Shown here: one piece after another, positions 24,894-33,243 of the stretch
Layout of the letters: each line of letters starts with the position of its first letter
Numbering within the stretch: the first letter of the stretch is position 1
Made by a program: the position numbers and the translations under genes
The notes under the pieces: model-generated
Database searches by the model: none
What the model was told of the DNA's origin: nothing
The model's input: only the letters and a program-made list of their open reading frames with translations
DNA from: an uncultured Dehalococcoidia bacterium
GTDB lineage: Bacteria; Chloroflexota; Dehalococcoidia; Lucifugimonadales; UBA1123
Length of the DNA stretch: 64,000 nt
Assembly (NCBI GenBank): GCA_951812505.1
Contig: CATOSI010000001.1
Span: forward strand, 62,001 to 126,000
Direction: 5' to 3'

Positions 24894-27455
24894 CTACCCC
24901 AGACCGGCCAGCGCTTCTCTCTGCCGACTCAGGCGGCTTTCGCGGTCTGCGGCGAAGCGCTTGATGCCCTTGTATATGGACTCGGCGTCGAGGTGGGCCT
25001 CAGCGATTACATCAGCCTCGGAGCCTCCGGTGAGCCACTGGTTGTCCCAGTCGGAGGTAAGCGAGTATTCGTCTGTGAGAGGACCCACGTTCTGTACTGG
25101 CCACATTCGGCGGGTGCCTGTCGTAACCACCATCATGTCGTACTTGGACGCGGCGGGAAGAACGGAATCCTGGTACTCCTGAGACTGGCGTCTGAAGAGT
25201 TCCTCGCTTATGGCGGCTATCACGCGGACGTTCACTCCCTCTTCTTCCAGCCGGGATAGTACGGACACCAGATTCACCGTTGAGGATGAACCCTGGACCA
25301 TGACGTAGCCGTCTCTGGGCTTGTCGGGTTCGAAGTCGCGGATAAGGTAGAAGCCCTTGGCCGCCGCCTTGAGGTCGGTGTCGGCGAAGGCGCTGCGGTC
25401 TGACACCGGGAAGTCCGGCCTGGCTACCTCTATCACTATCACGCCGACCTTGGGATCGTTGGCGGCTATCTCTGCCGCCGCGAAGTATCCTGGCGCTACG
25501 TCGTTATAGTCCCAGAAACTGAGAACTATCACTTGGTCGCGCGGGAAGAGCTTCCAGACCTGTGGCGAGAAGATTCCGAAGTGAGTACGCGCGTCCGCTG
25601 CCGTTTCGGGGCCGGAGTGTCCAGCGAGTATGTGAAGGACGCCGGTCCTGAAGGGGCTGTCCTGGTTCTGCTGGCTCCATACGCGAGCGGGCAGGTACAT
25701 GAGCGGAGTGAAGGCTCCATATGTGCCGCTCAACGCCCAGACGCCCACGTGCTCGTCGGGATCGAGCGAGACGGACTGTCCGACAAGACCGATGGCGGTG
25801 GAGGCGTTACCCGCTTCCTGGATAGCCGCTTTCAGTCGCCCGCCGCTCGGATTTGCCACCGGGTCGAATGTATCCCATATCGCGCCGTGCTCGACGTTGA
25901 TGGATTCGGCGAGGTCGGCCGCTACCACTATGAAGCGATTATTGGTAACGTAGTTCGTCCACTTGATGATCTCGGAGATCGCCCGGCGCGTGCCACGCAC
26001 ATTGCCCGGCTCTTCGAACAGCTTGACAGACAGATCCTTCTCTTCACCGGAGGCAGGGTTCACCACCTTGACGTTCTGGGCTTCCACGGGAAGATTCTTC
26101 ACCGAAAGGCGGGCGTCCTTGAACGGGTTGGTATCGCGACCGATGCGGAGAGGAAGACTGTCGTCCACACTGTCGCCAATGTCGGCCAGGCGATCAGCCA
26201 GCCAGTCGCCGAGTCCATTCTGTTCAAGCACGGACATCGCGACATCCATGTTCTTCTTGAACTGGAGAATGCGCTCTCGCTCGTCGGAGACTGCGCCGTT
26301 GCGTATCCCCTCGAACTCTACGCCGAATTTCTCTTCGAATGTATTTGCGAGTCCCACAAAGTAGTCGCCGTTCATCGCCATGTTGTATGGGTGGCTCTGG
26401 TAGCTGACCACCTGCTCGCCGTAGCCGGGAATATGCCCGTTCTGAGCGGCGGGCCACCACCCCTTGACTGTCTTGCCCACGACAATCATGGGCCTGTCGT
26501 CTTCGTGGTCCCAATCTTCCATTGTCTTGAGCGCGGCAACTACCTGGTCGTAGTCGTTGCCGTCGTCAAGGGTCATCACGTTCCAGCCATACGCCGCCCA
26601 CTGGTCCTCTATTCTGTAGGCGTCGTAAACAGGCTTGATGACGCTTCCAACGAGCTCATCGTCAATGCCGGCATTGTTGTATGACATAAGGATTCGGAGC
26701 CTTTTGCCGACCTGCTGCGCGACCGCGGCGGTCTTCATCTCCTGAGAGTGTCCGGATGTCAAAGCAAACTCGCCCTCGATAGCCATTATCTTGAGGCTGT
26801 CCGGGGCTCCGACTATGTCCCAGAAGGCGGCTTTACCAGCTGCGGTGGCAATGCCGATTCCGGACGGCCCGCCATTCACGTCGTTGGTGAGGTCGGTTGT
26901 CTCGGAGTGTCCGGCGAGGGACCTGATGCCGCGGATTGCGGCCTGAGCCATTAGAGGATGGTCAACGAGGTCGTTGTCCTGGAGAATGGTGTCAAGAGCG
27001 CCCCTGCCGCGCCGGAAGCCCAGCGCGTCTATGGAGAGCATCGAGGCTGCAGGGTCGGCGAAGTAACGGTCATCCCCTGTGGCGGCGTGTTTGCGGGCGA
27101 GAGCCTCGCCCATGATCATCCAGAGTGCGTATGTGACCGGGGCATTGTGCCCACCGGCGAGCATGAATCGGTCTGAGTAGGGATGCTTTGGTCTGCGGTA
27201 GTCGTACCTCAGCCCGCCGAGATCACCGCCAATCAGGTGACTCGTGACCGTATAAGGGGTGTATGCCAGCGGGCCGCCGAAATGTCCTGTCTGGGCGTAG
27301 TTGCCGAGAAGGACAAGTGTCATGGCAGTCAGAAAGCCAACGTCCTCTATTCGCTCCCTGTCATAGTCCGGCAGTTCCACTTCGCGGCGTGTCAGGCCGT
27401 GAGAAATAGACAAGGTGTTGACTGTTGCCGTAGAGCTTCCGGTTGTTGCTACCAT
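24894..27455 (-). CDS. Transketolase-like thiamine diphosphate enzyme
   Basis: This 853-residue protein has the transketolase three-domain order: an N-terminal TPP half (GHFGGPLAYTPYTVTSHLIG, RFMLAGGHNAPVTYALWM), a middle pyrimidine-binding half (RFIVVAADLAESINVEHGA) and a C-terminal domain. The usual GDG...N metal motif reads EGEFALTSG...YNNAG, so a glutamate replaces the aspartate. Length and divergence fit neither sugar transketolase, phosphoketolase nor AceE closely. A ketol-transfer or 2-oxoacid decarboxylating role on an unknown substrate is inferred. ATG 27455 follows GGGCGGAG at long spacing. Confidence 0.78.
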   Translation of the reverse strand: MVATTGSSTATVNTLSISHGLTRREVELPDYDRERIEDVGFLTAMTLVLLGNYAQTGHFGGPLAYTPYTVTSHLIGGDLGGLRYDYRRPKHPYSDRFMLAGGHNAPVTYALWMIMGEALARKHAATGDDRYFADPAASMLSIDALGFRRGRGALDTILQDNDLVDHPLMAQAAIRGIRSLAGHSETTDLTNDVNGGPSGIGIATAAGKAAFWDIVGAPDSLKIMAIEGEFALTSGHSQEMKTAAVAQQVGKRLRILMSYNNAGIDDELVGSVIKPVYDAYRIEDQWAAYGWNVMTLDDGNDYDQVVAALKTMEDWDHEDDRPMIVVGKTVKGWWPAAQNGHIPGYGEQVVSYQSHPYNMAMNGDYFVGLANTFEEKFGVEFEGIRNGAVSDERERILQFKKNMDVAMSVLEQNGLGDWLADRLADIGDSVDDSLPLRIGRDTNPFKDARLSVKNLPVEAQNVKVVNPASGEEKDLSVKLFEEPGNVRGTRRAISEIIKWTNYVTNNRFIVVAADLAESINVEHGAIWDTFDPVANPSGGRLKAAIQEAGNASTAIGLVGQSVSLDPDEHVGVWALSGTYGAFTPLMYLPARVWSQQNQDSPFRTGVLHILAGHSGPETAADARTHFGIFSPQVWKLFPRDQVIVLSFWDYNDVAPGYFAAAEIAANDPKVGVIVIEVARPDFPVSDRSAFADTDLKAAAKGFYLIRDFEPDKPRDGYVMVQGSSSTVNLVSVLSRLEEEGVNVRVIAAISEELFRRQSQEYQDSVLPAASKYDMMVVTTGTRRMWPVQNVGPLTDEYSLTSDWDNQWLTGGSEADVIAEAHLDAESIYKGIKRFAADRESRLSRQREALAGLG

Positions 27456-27662
27456 AGAAACATACTCCGCCCGATGGGTACTTGCTATTCGTTCACCGCG
27501 CCAAATAGCGCGGTCATGCTCAATAAACCTGCTCCAGACATGCGAGCAAGCTAAGCTGAATGATAATTGTTACGGGTGTCTGGTTGCAACCTCGACAGAA
27601 GCCAAAGTGAACGTCTTCGGCTCCGGTTCAGTTGTCGGATTTGGTCTCGCTGTGGATGGAGG

Positions 27663-28064
27663 TTACTGATAAATCATCCATTCAAGAAGATTTTCATCCG
27701 GGTCTCTTGCATAAAGACTAACTGCTTCCCGGCGCTTCAGAGCGCCGCGTCTGGGACCTGGGCCTGAGATTATCTCGACGCCGGCTTCCTCGAGCATCGC
27801 TTTGCACTCGTCCGCAGTCCCGTCCCAGACGAAGCAGATGTCACCACATCCTGGTACCGCAGTCGGGCCTCGCAGGCTGGCGGTGTAGCCCTCCGGATGG
27901 ACGTTTATCTTGGAGTTGCCGACCTGTATAGAGAAGGCGTTGGCCCGGCCGGCGCGCCATTCGTCTTCGTCGTTTATCGTAAACCCAATACGTTTGTAGA
28001 ACTCGATGAGCCTCTCGGCGTTGGCGGTTGGCATGGCAATGTGGTCAATGCTTACGGTGGACAT
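27663..28064 (-). CDS. VOC superfamily (glyoxalase-fold) protein
   Basis: This 133-residue single-module pair protein begins MSTVSIDHIAMPTANAERLI, with the first metal histidine in DHIAM. Later ligands are a histidine in KINVHPEGYT and the glutamate in PDENLLEWMIYQ, matching the betaalphabetabetabeta fold of glyoxalase/dioxygenase relatives. Substrate cannot be told. ATG 28064 with AGGAG upstream is preferred; the frame continues 99 codons upstream across the divergent HAD gene but has no site. Downstream are 207 gene-free bases before the transketolase-like gene start. Confidence 0.85.
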   Translation of the reverse strand: MSTVSIDHIAMPTANAERLIEFYKRIGFTINDEDEWRAGRANAFSIQVGNSKINVHPEGYTASLRGPTAVPGCGDICFVWDGTADECKAMLEEAGVEIISGPGPRRGALKRREAVSLYARDPDENLLEWMIYQ

Positions 28065-28173
28065 GTAAATTGCTCCTGTTCGTAATCTGGGGCCTGCCCA
28101 CTGGCATGATAAGGCAGAAAGGGTGTAACGTAAATCGTCCGTCTTTAGCGACGAGGACTCAAAGGAGAATCCA

Positions 28174-28923
28174 TTGAACCCGATACATGCAGTCCTTTTC
28201 GACTCCGCTGAGGTGCTGATGCGGCCCATAGCCCCGGCTGCCGCTCCGCCCGAACAACCATGGCGAAAATATTTCCCAGGCCCGAACTTCGACGCCATGG
28301 TTCGCGCCAAGTATCCTGACACCAGTTTCGACGAACTGGATGAAGGGATTCTTCTGGGCATGGAGGCGTTGGACAGGCTTCACACGCAGCCGATCTGGAC
28401 GCTGGATGAGGAGGTGGGACACTTCGACGAGTTCTATCGGATATTGCTGGATGCCTGCGGGGTCTCGGATCCTGGCCTGGCACATGAACTCGCGCATAAC
28501 CGGGTGTACGAGCCAGATGTTGAGCCCTACCCGGATACGATCGAGGTCCTCGTGCGCCTTCACGGTTCCGGCTTGGTCCTGGGAGTGTTGTCGGAGGCCT
28601 GGCCTTCACTGGAATTGAACTACCAACGCATCGGCATACGAGATTACTTTCAGGCGTTTGTCATATCGGCCAATCACGGCATCCTCAAAGACAATCCGAG
28701 TCTGTTCGCCGTTTCAGAGGAACTGCTGGGCGCGCCCACTGAAAATACGCTGTTTCTCGACGACTGGGCGCCCTACGTTCAGGTTGCAATCGAATCCGGC
28801 TTCCAGGGCGTTGTGGTAGCCAGAGACCCCGAAATTCACCGAACCAGGGGACTCACCTACGTGGCCGACCTGTATGAAATGGAAGAGTTGCTGCTCAGTA
28901 GGGCAGACGGACATCCGGATTAG
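28174..28923 (+). CDS. HAD-IA-like hydrolase with altered motif I
   Basis: This 249-residue protein starts MNPIHAVLFDSAEVLM. The nucleophile aspartate is present in LFDSAEV, but the second aspartate of DxD is alanine. Motif III lysine and the late acidic pair are kept: ISANHGILKDNPSLF and TLFLDDWAPYVQ. This is the HAD-IA (REG-2/pyrimidine nucleotidase-like) layout with doubtful phosphatase activity. The start is TTG 28174 behind AAAGGAG, 7 bases away. Its 3' end overlaps the convergent SDR gene by 29 bases, which is unusually long for this window. Confidence 0.78.
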   Translation: MNPIHAVLFDSAEVLMRPIAPAAAPPEQPWRKYFPGPNFDAMVRAKYPDTSFDELDEGILLGMEALDRLHTQPIWTLDEEVGHFDEFYRILLDACGVSDPGLAHELAHNRVYEPDVEPYPDTIEVLVRLHGSGLVLGVLSEAWPSLELNYQRIGIRDYFQAFVISANHGILKDNPSLFAVSEELLGAPTENTLFLDDWAPYVQVAIESGFQGVVVARDPEIHRTRGLTYVADLYEMEELLLSRADGHPD

Positions 28924-29731
28924 CGCGGATGTAGTGCGCCTGCTTCACCCCGAAGTTCTCCTGCAACTGCGCGGTCAGGCCGCCATCCACGACCAGGGCG
29001 TGGCCCGTAATGAAACTGGCCTCTTCCGAACACAGGAAGACGATGGCGTTGGCAATGTCAACGGGCCTTCCTGTGCGTCCGACAGGGTACTGGTCCACGA
29101 AGAATTCCAGGCCCGCGGGATTATCGCTCCAGCCCTCCTGCGCCCGCTCCGTTACTATGTGCCCCGGGCAGATGGCGTTTACCCGGATTCCGGCCGGCCC
29201 CAACTCGGTTGCCATCTGCCGAGTAATGCCGATGACCGCGTGCTTGCCGGTCTCGTATATCAGCGCGCCGGGCGCGGCCAACATCCCGTGTACCGACGAG
29301 ATGTTGACTATGCTCCCGCCTCCCGTGGCTTCCATGTGCGGAACTGCCTGCTTGGCAGCGAGGAAGTGCGCCTTTACCAGAATGCCCATACCAGCGTCGA
29401 AGTTGGCTTCCGATATATCCGTGATGGGACTGTTGCCGCCCCAAAGATCGGCCGATACTGCGTTGTTGACCAGTATGTCGAGCCGGCCGAATTCGTCCAC
29501 AGCCCTGGCAACCATTGCCTCGATGTCCTCGGACCTGCTCACGTCCGCGATCATCGGCACTGCACGGCCTCCGGTGTCCGAAATCGCGGCGGCTGTGGCG
29601 TTCGCCGTGTCCAGGTCAACATCTGCAATTAGGACGGAGGCCCCCTCTTCAGCCAAACGCCGCGACGTCGCGCCACCAATGCCCTGAGCTCCGCCCGTTA
29701 CTATAGCGGCCTGTCCCGAGAGTCTGCTCAT
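28895..29731 (-). CDS. SDR family oxidoreductase
   Basis: This 278-residue short-chain dehydrogenase has the cofactor motif VTGGAQGIGGATSRR, the NNA segment ILVNNAVSADLW, the catalytic serine in SIVNISSVHG, and Y/K in ALIYETGKHAVIG. The C-terminal VDGGLTAQLQENF is the usual SDR end. Aspartate after the second strand (ADVDLD) favours NAD. The product is unknown. It heads nothing: it is the last gene in a leftward run that also holds the ABM protein, the phosphatase, the deacetylase and the 3-hydroxyisobutyrate-dehydrogenase-like gene, with gaps of 92, 84, 0 and 52 bases. Confidence 0.9.
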   Translation of the reverse strand: MSRLSGQAAIVTGGAQGIGGATSRRLAEEGASVLIADVDLDTANATAAAISDTGGRAVPMIADVSRSEDIEAMVARAVDEFGRLDILVNNAVSADLWGGNSPITDISEANFDAGMGILVKAHFLAAKQAVPHMEATGGGSIVNISSVHGMLAAPGALIYETGKHAVIGITRQMATELGPAGIRVNAICPGHIVTERAQEGWSDNPAGLEFFVDQYPVGRTGRPVDIANAIVFLCSEEASFITGHALVVDGGLTAQLQENFGVKQAHYIRANPDVRLPY

Positions 29732-29823
29732 CTGCTTGAACTCCTTTTGAACTGCTAAGGCTCATGGCATGACGGAATAGAATGTTACTATTTCCGACAG
29801 CCTGCCGCTCTTTGGTTCGCAGG

Positions 29824-30147
29824 CTAGACGTTGAAGCCGTAGTCGCGCTCTACCCGGGCCACGCGCATCTTGTAGCTCCTGTAGTATGTTTCGCGACCCC
29901 GCTTCTGAATGATGAGATGCTCGGCGATCTGCTTGAACGCTCGTATGGTCTCATCACTGTCCCAGTATGAGACGGCGATGCTCAGGTCTTCGTCGCCCGC
30001 CGCTTCGATGCCCAGGAAGCCCGGATGCCCCTTGGCTAGTTCCAGGATAGTCTCGGTGTCCTCGGCGTACCCTTCCTGGGCGCCGGTGTGCGTGGATGAG
30101 AATATCGCTGCATAGTACGGTGGTTGCGGTGTGTTCACCTGTGCCAT
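29824..30147 (-). CDS. ABM-fold small protein
   Basis: This 107-residue protein reads YYAAIFSSTHTGAQEGYAED, then LAKGHPGFLGIEAAGDEDLS, IAVSYWDSDETIRAFKQIAE and a conserved tail, RGRETYYRSYKMRVARVERD. This is the antibiotic-biosynthesis-monooxygenase/heme-degrading fold with a C-terminal segment found in the YqjZ-like group. Activity cannot be predicted: several such proteins bind heme, others are flavin-free oxygenases. ATG 30147 follows a site AGGAGG 9 bases upstream. It sits in the leftward run between the CpsB/CapC-type phosphatase and the SDR. Confidence 0.75.
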   Translation of the reverse strand: MAQVNTPQPPYYAAIFSSTHTGAQEGYAEDTETILELAKGHPGFLGIEAAGDEDLSIAVSYWDSDETIRAFKQIAEHLIIQKRGRETYYRSYKMRVARVERDYGFNV

Positions 30148-30231
30148 CGAAAAGCCTCCTGTTGATACTACACCTGCATCATCTGCGCTCTATGTCGAGC
30201 ATGTCGGGTCTGGGACTAAACGACACGCCAA

Positions 30232-30996
30232 CTACTTCGTCTTTGGGCAAGTGCTTGCCCTACGCGGCGTTTCTATTTCTGCCGTCTTGTCTTCCAGTAT
30301 AGCCTTAGGGGTGTCCACCAGCATAGCGAGTGCGGCGTCGTATCCGATCAGGTCTGCCGCGGCCTCGAGACCCACATCCATCCTGGGCGACCTACCGCCC
30401 GTCGCGTGGTGTGTGTCCGAGGCCATTATATGCGCCATACCGTTCTTGAGCAGGCAGCACGTGAAATCGCGCACCTCTTCGCCCCAGAAACCGATCAGGC
30501 TATTCGAGGTAATCTGACTCAACATCCCTTTCTCTATGAACCTCGTCAGCATATCCGGGTCGCGCTGGAACGCCTCGATACGCTCGGGGTGTGCCAATAC
30601 GGGAACCAGACCCATGTCCTGAACTTCCGAAAGCGTATCCTCGATGTAGTCCGGTCTGCCGAAGAAGGGCATCTCTATCAGGATGTATCGCGTGCCGTTC
30701 ATCGTAAGTGCACGACCGGCTTCTATCTCCCCCGGGAGATCGGTATCGAGGTGGTTTTCCATGCCCAGAACCAGCGACAGATTTACGCCGTCGGCAAGGT
30801 TCTGCAAGTTCATGTCAGCAATTAGCGAGCGAAGGTAGGCAACCGACCAGTCTTCCGTGACATCCTTGCGGTGAGGTGTCGCGAGCACGACCTTGGTGCC
30901 AGTGTCGGCTGCTACGCGGCTCATGGCGAGAGTGTCTTCGGGTGTCACTGCGCCGTCATCCACGCCGGGTAGGATGTGGGCGTGCAGGTCGTACAT
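30232..30996 (-). CDS. CpsB/CapC-type (PHP) tyrosine-protein phosphatase
   Basis: This 254-residue PHP-fold protein opens MYDLHAHILPGVDDGAVTPE, with the metal histidines in LHAHILPG; further ligands are ATPHRKD, GMENHLD, PVLAHPERIEA and MASDTHHATGG. CpsB/CapC phosphatases dephosphorylate tyrosine kinases that drive capsule export, but no capsule genes are seen here, so a related phosphoesterase role is possible. Its start codon overlaps the upstream deacetylase stop by one base (TGATG-type), indicating translational coupling. The C-terminal CPKTK tail is not conserved. Confidence 0.85.
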   Translation of the reverse strand: MYDLHAHILPGVDDGAVTPEDTLAMSRVAADTGTKVVLATPHRKDVTEDWSVAYLRSLIADMNLQNLADGVNLSLVLGMENHLDTDLPGEIEAGRALTMNGTRYILIEMPFFGRPDYIEDTLSEVQDMGLVPVLAHPERIEAFQRDPDMLTRFIEKGMLSQITSNSLIGFWGEEVRDFTCCLLKNGMAHIMASDTHHATGGRSPRMDVGLEAAADLIGYDAALAMLVDTPKAILEDKTAEIETPRRASTCPKTK

Positions 30997-31691
30997 CAGC
31001 GATGTATCTGGATACGCAGGAACCCCTCGGCGTATGGCACGTCCGCACGTTCACCCGTTCTGCGCGCACTGGCTCGAACGAAATCGCCAACGTCGCCATC
31101 TTCAGAACCGACCTGGGATGCGTGCTTCTTCAGCGCCTCGATCTTCTTGTCTATCGTGTCGGTAATCTCGATGAAGGTGTCCGGCTGTTCCGTTCCCCAG
31201 AACAGCACGTCGCCTGCCTTGTGCGTCTCCAGTCCCTCGCGTTCGTGTTCGGGATAGTGCAGTCGGTCGCGGGCATATGGGAATACGGCGTCCATCGTCA
31301 CCTGTCCGCAGATGCGGTGGTCACGGTGCAGGTAGAACGACCGCCTGTGCGGGTCAGGACACAGCACCACGTCTGGTTTGAACTTGCGAATAGCGTGGAC
31401 CAGGTCGCCCCTGAACTCGGCGCCGTCCTCGAGCGCTCCGTCAGGGTATCGCAGATACACGACCTCCTTCACCCCCAGGACGGCCGCGGCCTCAGCCTGT
31501 TCCCGTTCTCGAATCTCCGCAAGCCGCTCCGAGGTCATGTCCGGCTCCTGCGAACCTTTGTCTCCGTTGGTGCACAGAACGTAGAACACCTCTGTCCCTT
31601 CGACTATCCAGCTTGCAACCGTTCCTCCGCATCCTATCTCCGCATCGTCGGGATGCGGGGTTATCACAAGCGCTTTTTCGGGTCTTTCCAT
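30996..31691 (-). CDS. PIG-L family N-deacetylase
   Basis: This 231-residue protein has the zinc motif TPHPDDAEIGCGG (about residues 10-22) and the later histidine pair in YLHRDHRICGQV. PIG-L/LmbE enzymes deacetylate N-acetylglucosaminyl compounds such as those leading to mycothiol, bacillithiol or lipid-linked sugars. It is cytoplasmic, with no signal. It overlaps the phosphatase gene start by one base, so both are co-expressed; the pairing suggests sugar-conjugate metabolism, but the substrate is not known. ATG 31691 begins MERPEKALVITPH. Confidence 0.88.
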   Translation of the reverse strand: MERPEKALVITPHPDDAEIGCGGTVASWIVEGTEVFYVLCTNGDKGSQEPDMTSERLAEIREREQAEAAAVLGVKEVVYLRYPDGALEDGAEFRGDLVHAIRKFKPDVVLCPDPHRRSFYLHRDHRICGQVTMDAVFPYARDRLHYPEHEREGLETHKAGDVLFWGTEQPDTFIEITDTIDKKIEALKKHASQVGSEDGDVGDFVRASARRTGERADVPYAEGFLRIQIHR

Positions 31692-31743
31692 AATCGCCTT
31701 TCATGTCCTCTCTGTGTCGGGGTGTTGGGTTGTTGAAGCTGTG

Positions 31744-32637
31744 TTAAGCCTCAGGTCCTTTGATCTCCACACCTGCTCGCTCTTCCTGGACTATTGCAAC
31801 CGCTCCGGCGGCCATCTTCCCGAAGCCTTTGTTCTGTCCGGCAATGTATCTTTGCTGGGAGATATTGGACATCTCCATCGGCACACTCAGCTCGCGGCCC
31901 AGCTGTGTCGCCAGCCCTACGTCTTTCGCCGCCAGATCGAGTTGGAAGCCGGGCTCGAAATTGCGCTTGAAAATGCCGTTCGGGAAGCCGTGCATACTGG
32001 TAGTGTTGCCTGAACTCTTCGAAACCGCTTCGTAGAGCGTCTGCGCTTCTACTCCCCACTTGACTCCCATCGTGAAGGCCTCCGACAAGAGCACGCCGAC
32101 GCTTAGGCCGATCAGGTTGTTCACAATCTTGCACACGGCTCCCGATCCTATCGGGCCGCAGTACATCGTCTGATTCCCGATAAGGTCGAGCACGGGCTTG
32201 AACTCGTCATAGGCTTCCCGGTCTCCTCCGACCATCACGCAAAGGGTACCCGCCTCCGCGCCGCCGGTGCCTCCAGACACGGGTGCATCGAGGACTCTGA
32301 GCCCGCTCGCCTCCGCGCGAGCCGCAATTCGAAGTATGGTTGACGGGTCCGTGGTGCTCAGATCGAAGTACGCCGCGCCACGACGTGCTCCGCTCAAGAT
32401 ACCGCCCTCACCGGACGCCACTTCTTCGACGACCTGCGGCGTTGGCAGCGACGTGAAGATCACGTCCACGTCTTCCGACGCTTCACGAGGGCTGTTTGTC
32501 CGGTCGGCGCCCAGTGAAACGAGCTCGTCTGCGGCATCCCTGTTCAGATCATATACTTTCATTTCATGGCCGCCGTTCAGCACATTGCGCGCCATGTGGC
32601 GTCCCATAAAGCCCACGCCTACGAATCCTACTTTCAT
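31744..32637 (-). CDS. 3-hydroxyisobutyrate dehydrogenase-family oxidoreductase
   Basis: This 297-residue protein starts MKVGFVGVGFMGRHMARNVL with the GxGxxG Rossmann motif, then VIFTSLPTPQVVEEV, the substrate-binding DAPVSGGTGGAEAGTL, and the catalytic lysine in GAVCKIVNNLIG. This is the beta-hydroxyacid dehydrogenase family, covering 3-hydroxyisobutyrate and tartronate semialdehyde reductases. ATG 32637 is preferred, since GAGAGG is 8 bases upstream; ATG 32643 is too close. It is the first gene of a leftward run. The 600 bases upstream hold an LRR remnant rather than a promoter-proximal gene. Confidence 0.9.
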   Translation of the reverse strand: MKVGFVGVGFMGRHMARNVLNGGHEMKVYDLNRDAADELVSLGADRTNSPREASEDVDVIFTSLPTPQVVEEVASGEGGILSGARRGAAYFDLSTTDPSTILRIAARAEASGLRVLDAPVSGGTGGAEAGTLCVMVGGDREAYDEFKPVLDLIGNQTMYCGPIGSGAVCKIVNNLIGLSVGVLLSEAFTMGVKWGVEAQTLYEAVSKSSGNTTSMHGFPNGIFKRNFEPGFQLDLAAKDVGLATQLGRELSVPMEMSNISQQRYIAGQNKGFGKMAAGAVAIVQEERAGVEIKGPEA

Positions 32638-32643
32638 TGCCAT

Positions 32644-33243
32644 GACCTCTCTCGGTGAATAAGGGTGGTTAGCCCGCGCACAGTATGTTACTTGTAGAGA
32701 GTCGGAGGCGCAAACATATTTCGTGCCGCTGTCGGAGACGGGAATGCGGGGCAGAGAAATGCAATTCGCAGTACGGCAGGCCCACCGACGTGATGTCACT
32801 GTAATACACATCGCTCAAGTCGGGTATGCACCCGGTTAGCTGGTTACCTGAAAGGTACAGTTCTCTCAAATAGGGTAGATAACCAAGTTCAGGCGGTATC
32901 TCTCCGCTCAACTGGTTGTCCATAAGGTACAGCCGTCCCAGATAGGTATTACACGCCTGCCGAGTTCACTACGTTGCTGCAGTGTCGTATGAACCTAGCT
33001 TCGGGTCTGTCCATCGGGATAAGGATACTCTATGCCTTCGCGGCGGTCGAGGCTTGGACATATCTGTCTGTTCGGCGGCTTAACAATGGACGGATACTTC
33101 TGCGTCCCGAATCCAACTCCCGCGTCCTCGCATCCAACTAACAAGAACCACGAAAACGAGATTTCTCGTAAACTATTCAGTCAGTATCGTTGACAAGTCC
33201 GGCGTAACGCTCCCTTCAGACACCGCGAGATACAGGATTTCCC
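32644..33243. other. Gene-free region with an LRR remnant
   Basis: About 600 bases lie between divergent genes. The left half holds the leucine-rich-repeat fragment listed next. The right half has no frame with protein character; TTGACA at 33190-33195 is a candidate -35 for the redoxin gene but no matching -10 is clear. Confidence 0.55.
32669..32965 (-). pseudogene. Leucine-rich-repeat protein fragment
   Basis: The minus strand encodes about 98 residues, open only from just after a TGA at 32966-32968. They contain two or more plant-type LRR units: [18 protein letters not shown] and [20 protein letters not shown], then a cap ending VGLPYC. The spacing L-x2-L-x-L-x2-N-x-L-x-G-x-IP is diagnostic. 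No signal peptide or start codon heads the fragment (a downstream ATG at 32923 lies inside a repeat), and the last 35 residues look out of frame. The parent gene was probably a secreted LRR protein. It is decayed or a transferred piece. Confidence 0.7.

Noticed and set aside
32669..32923. Complete small LRR gene starting at ATG 32923
   Set aside because: The ATG lies inside an LRR unit and in-frame repeat sequence continues upstream to a stop, so it is a fragment.
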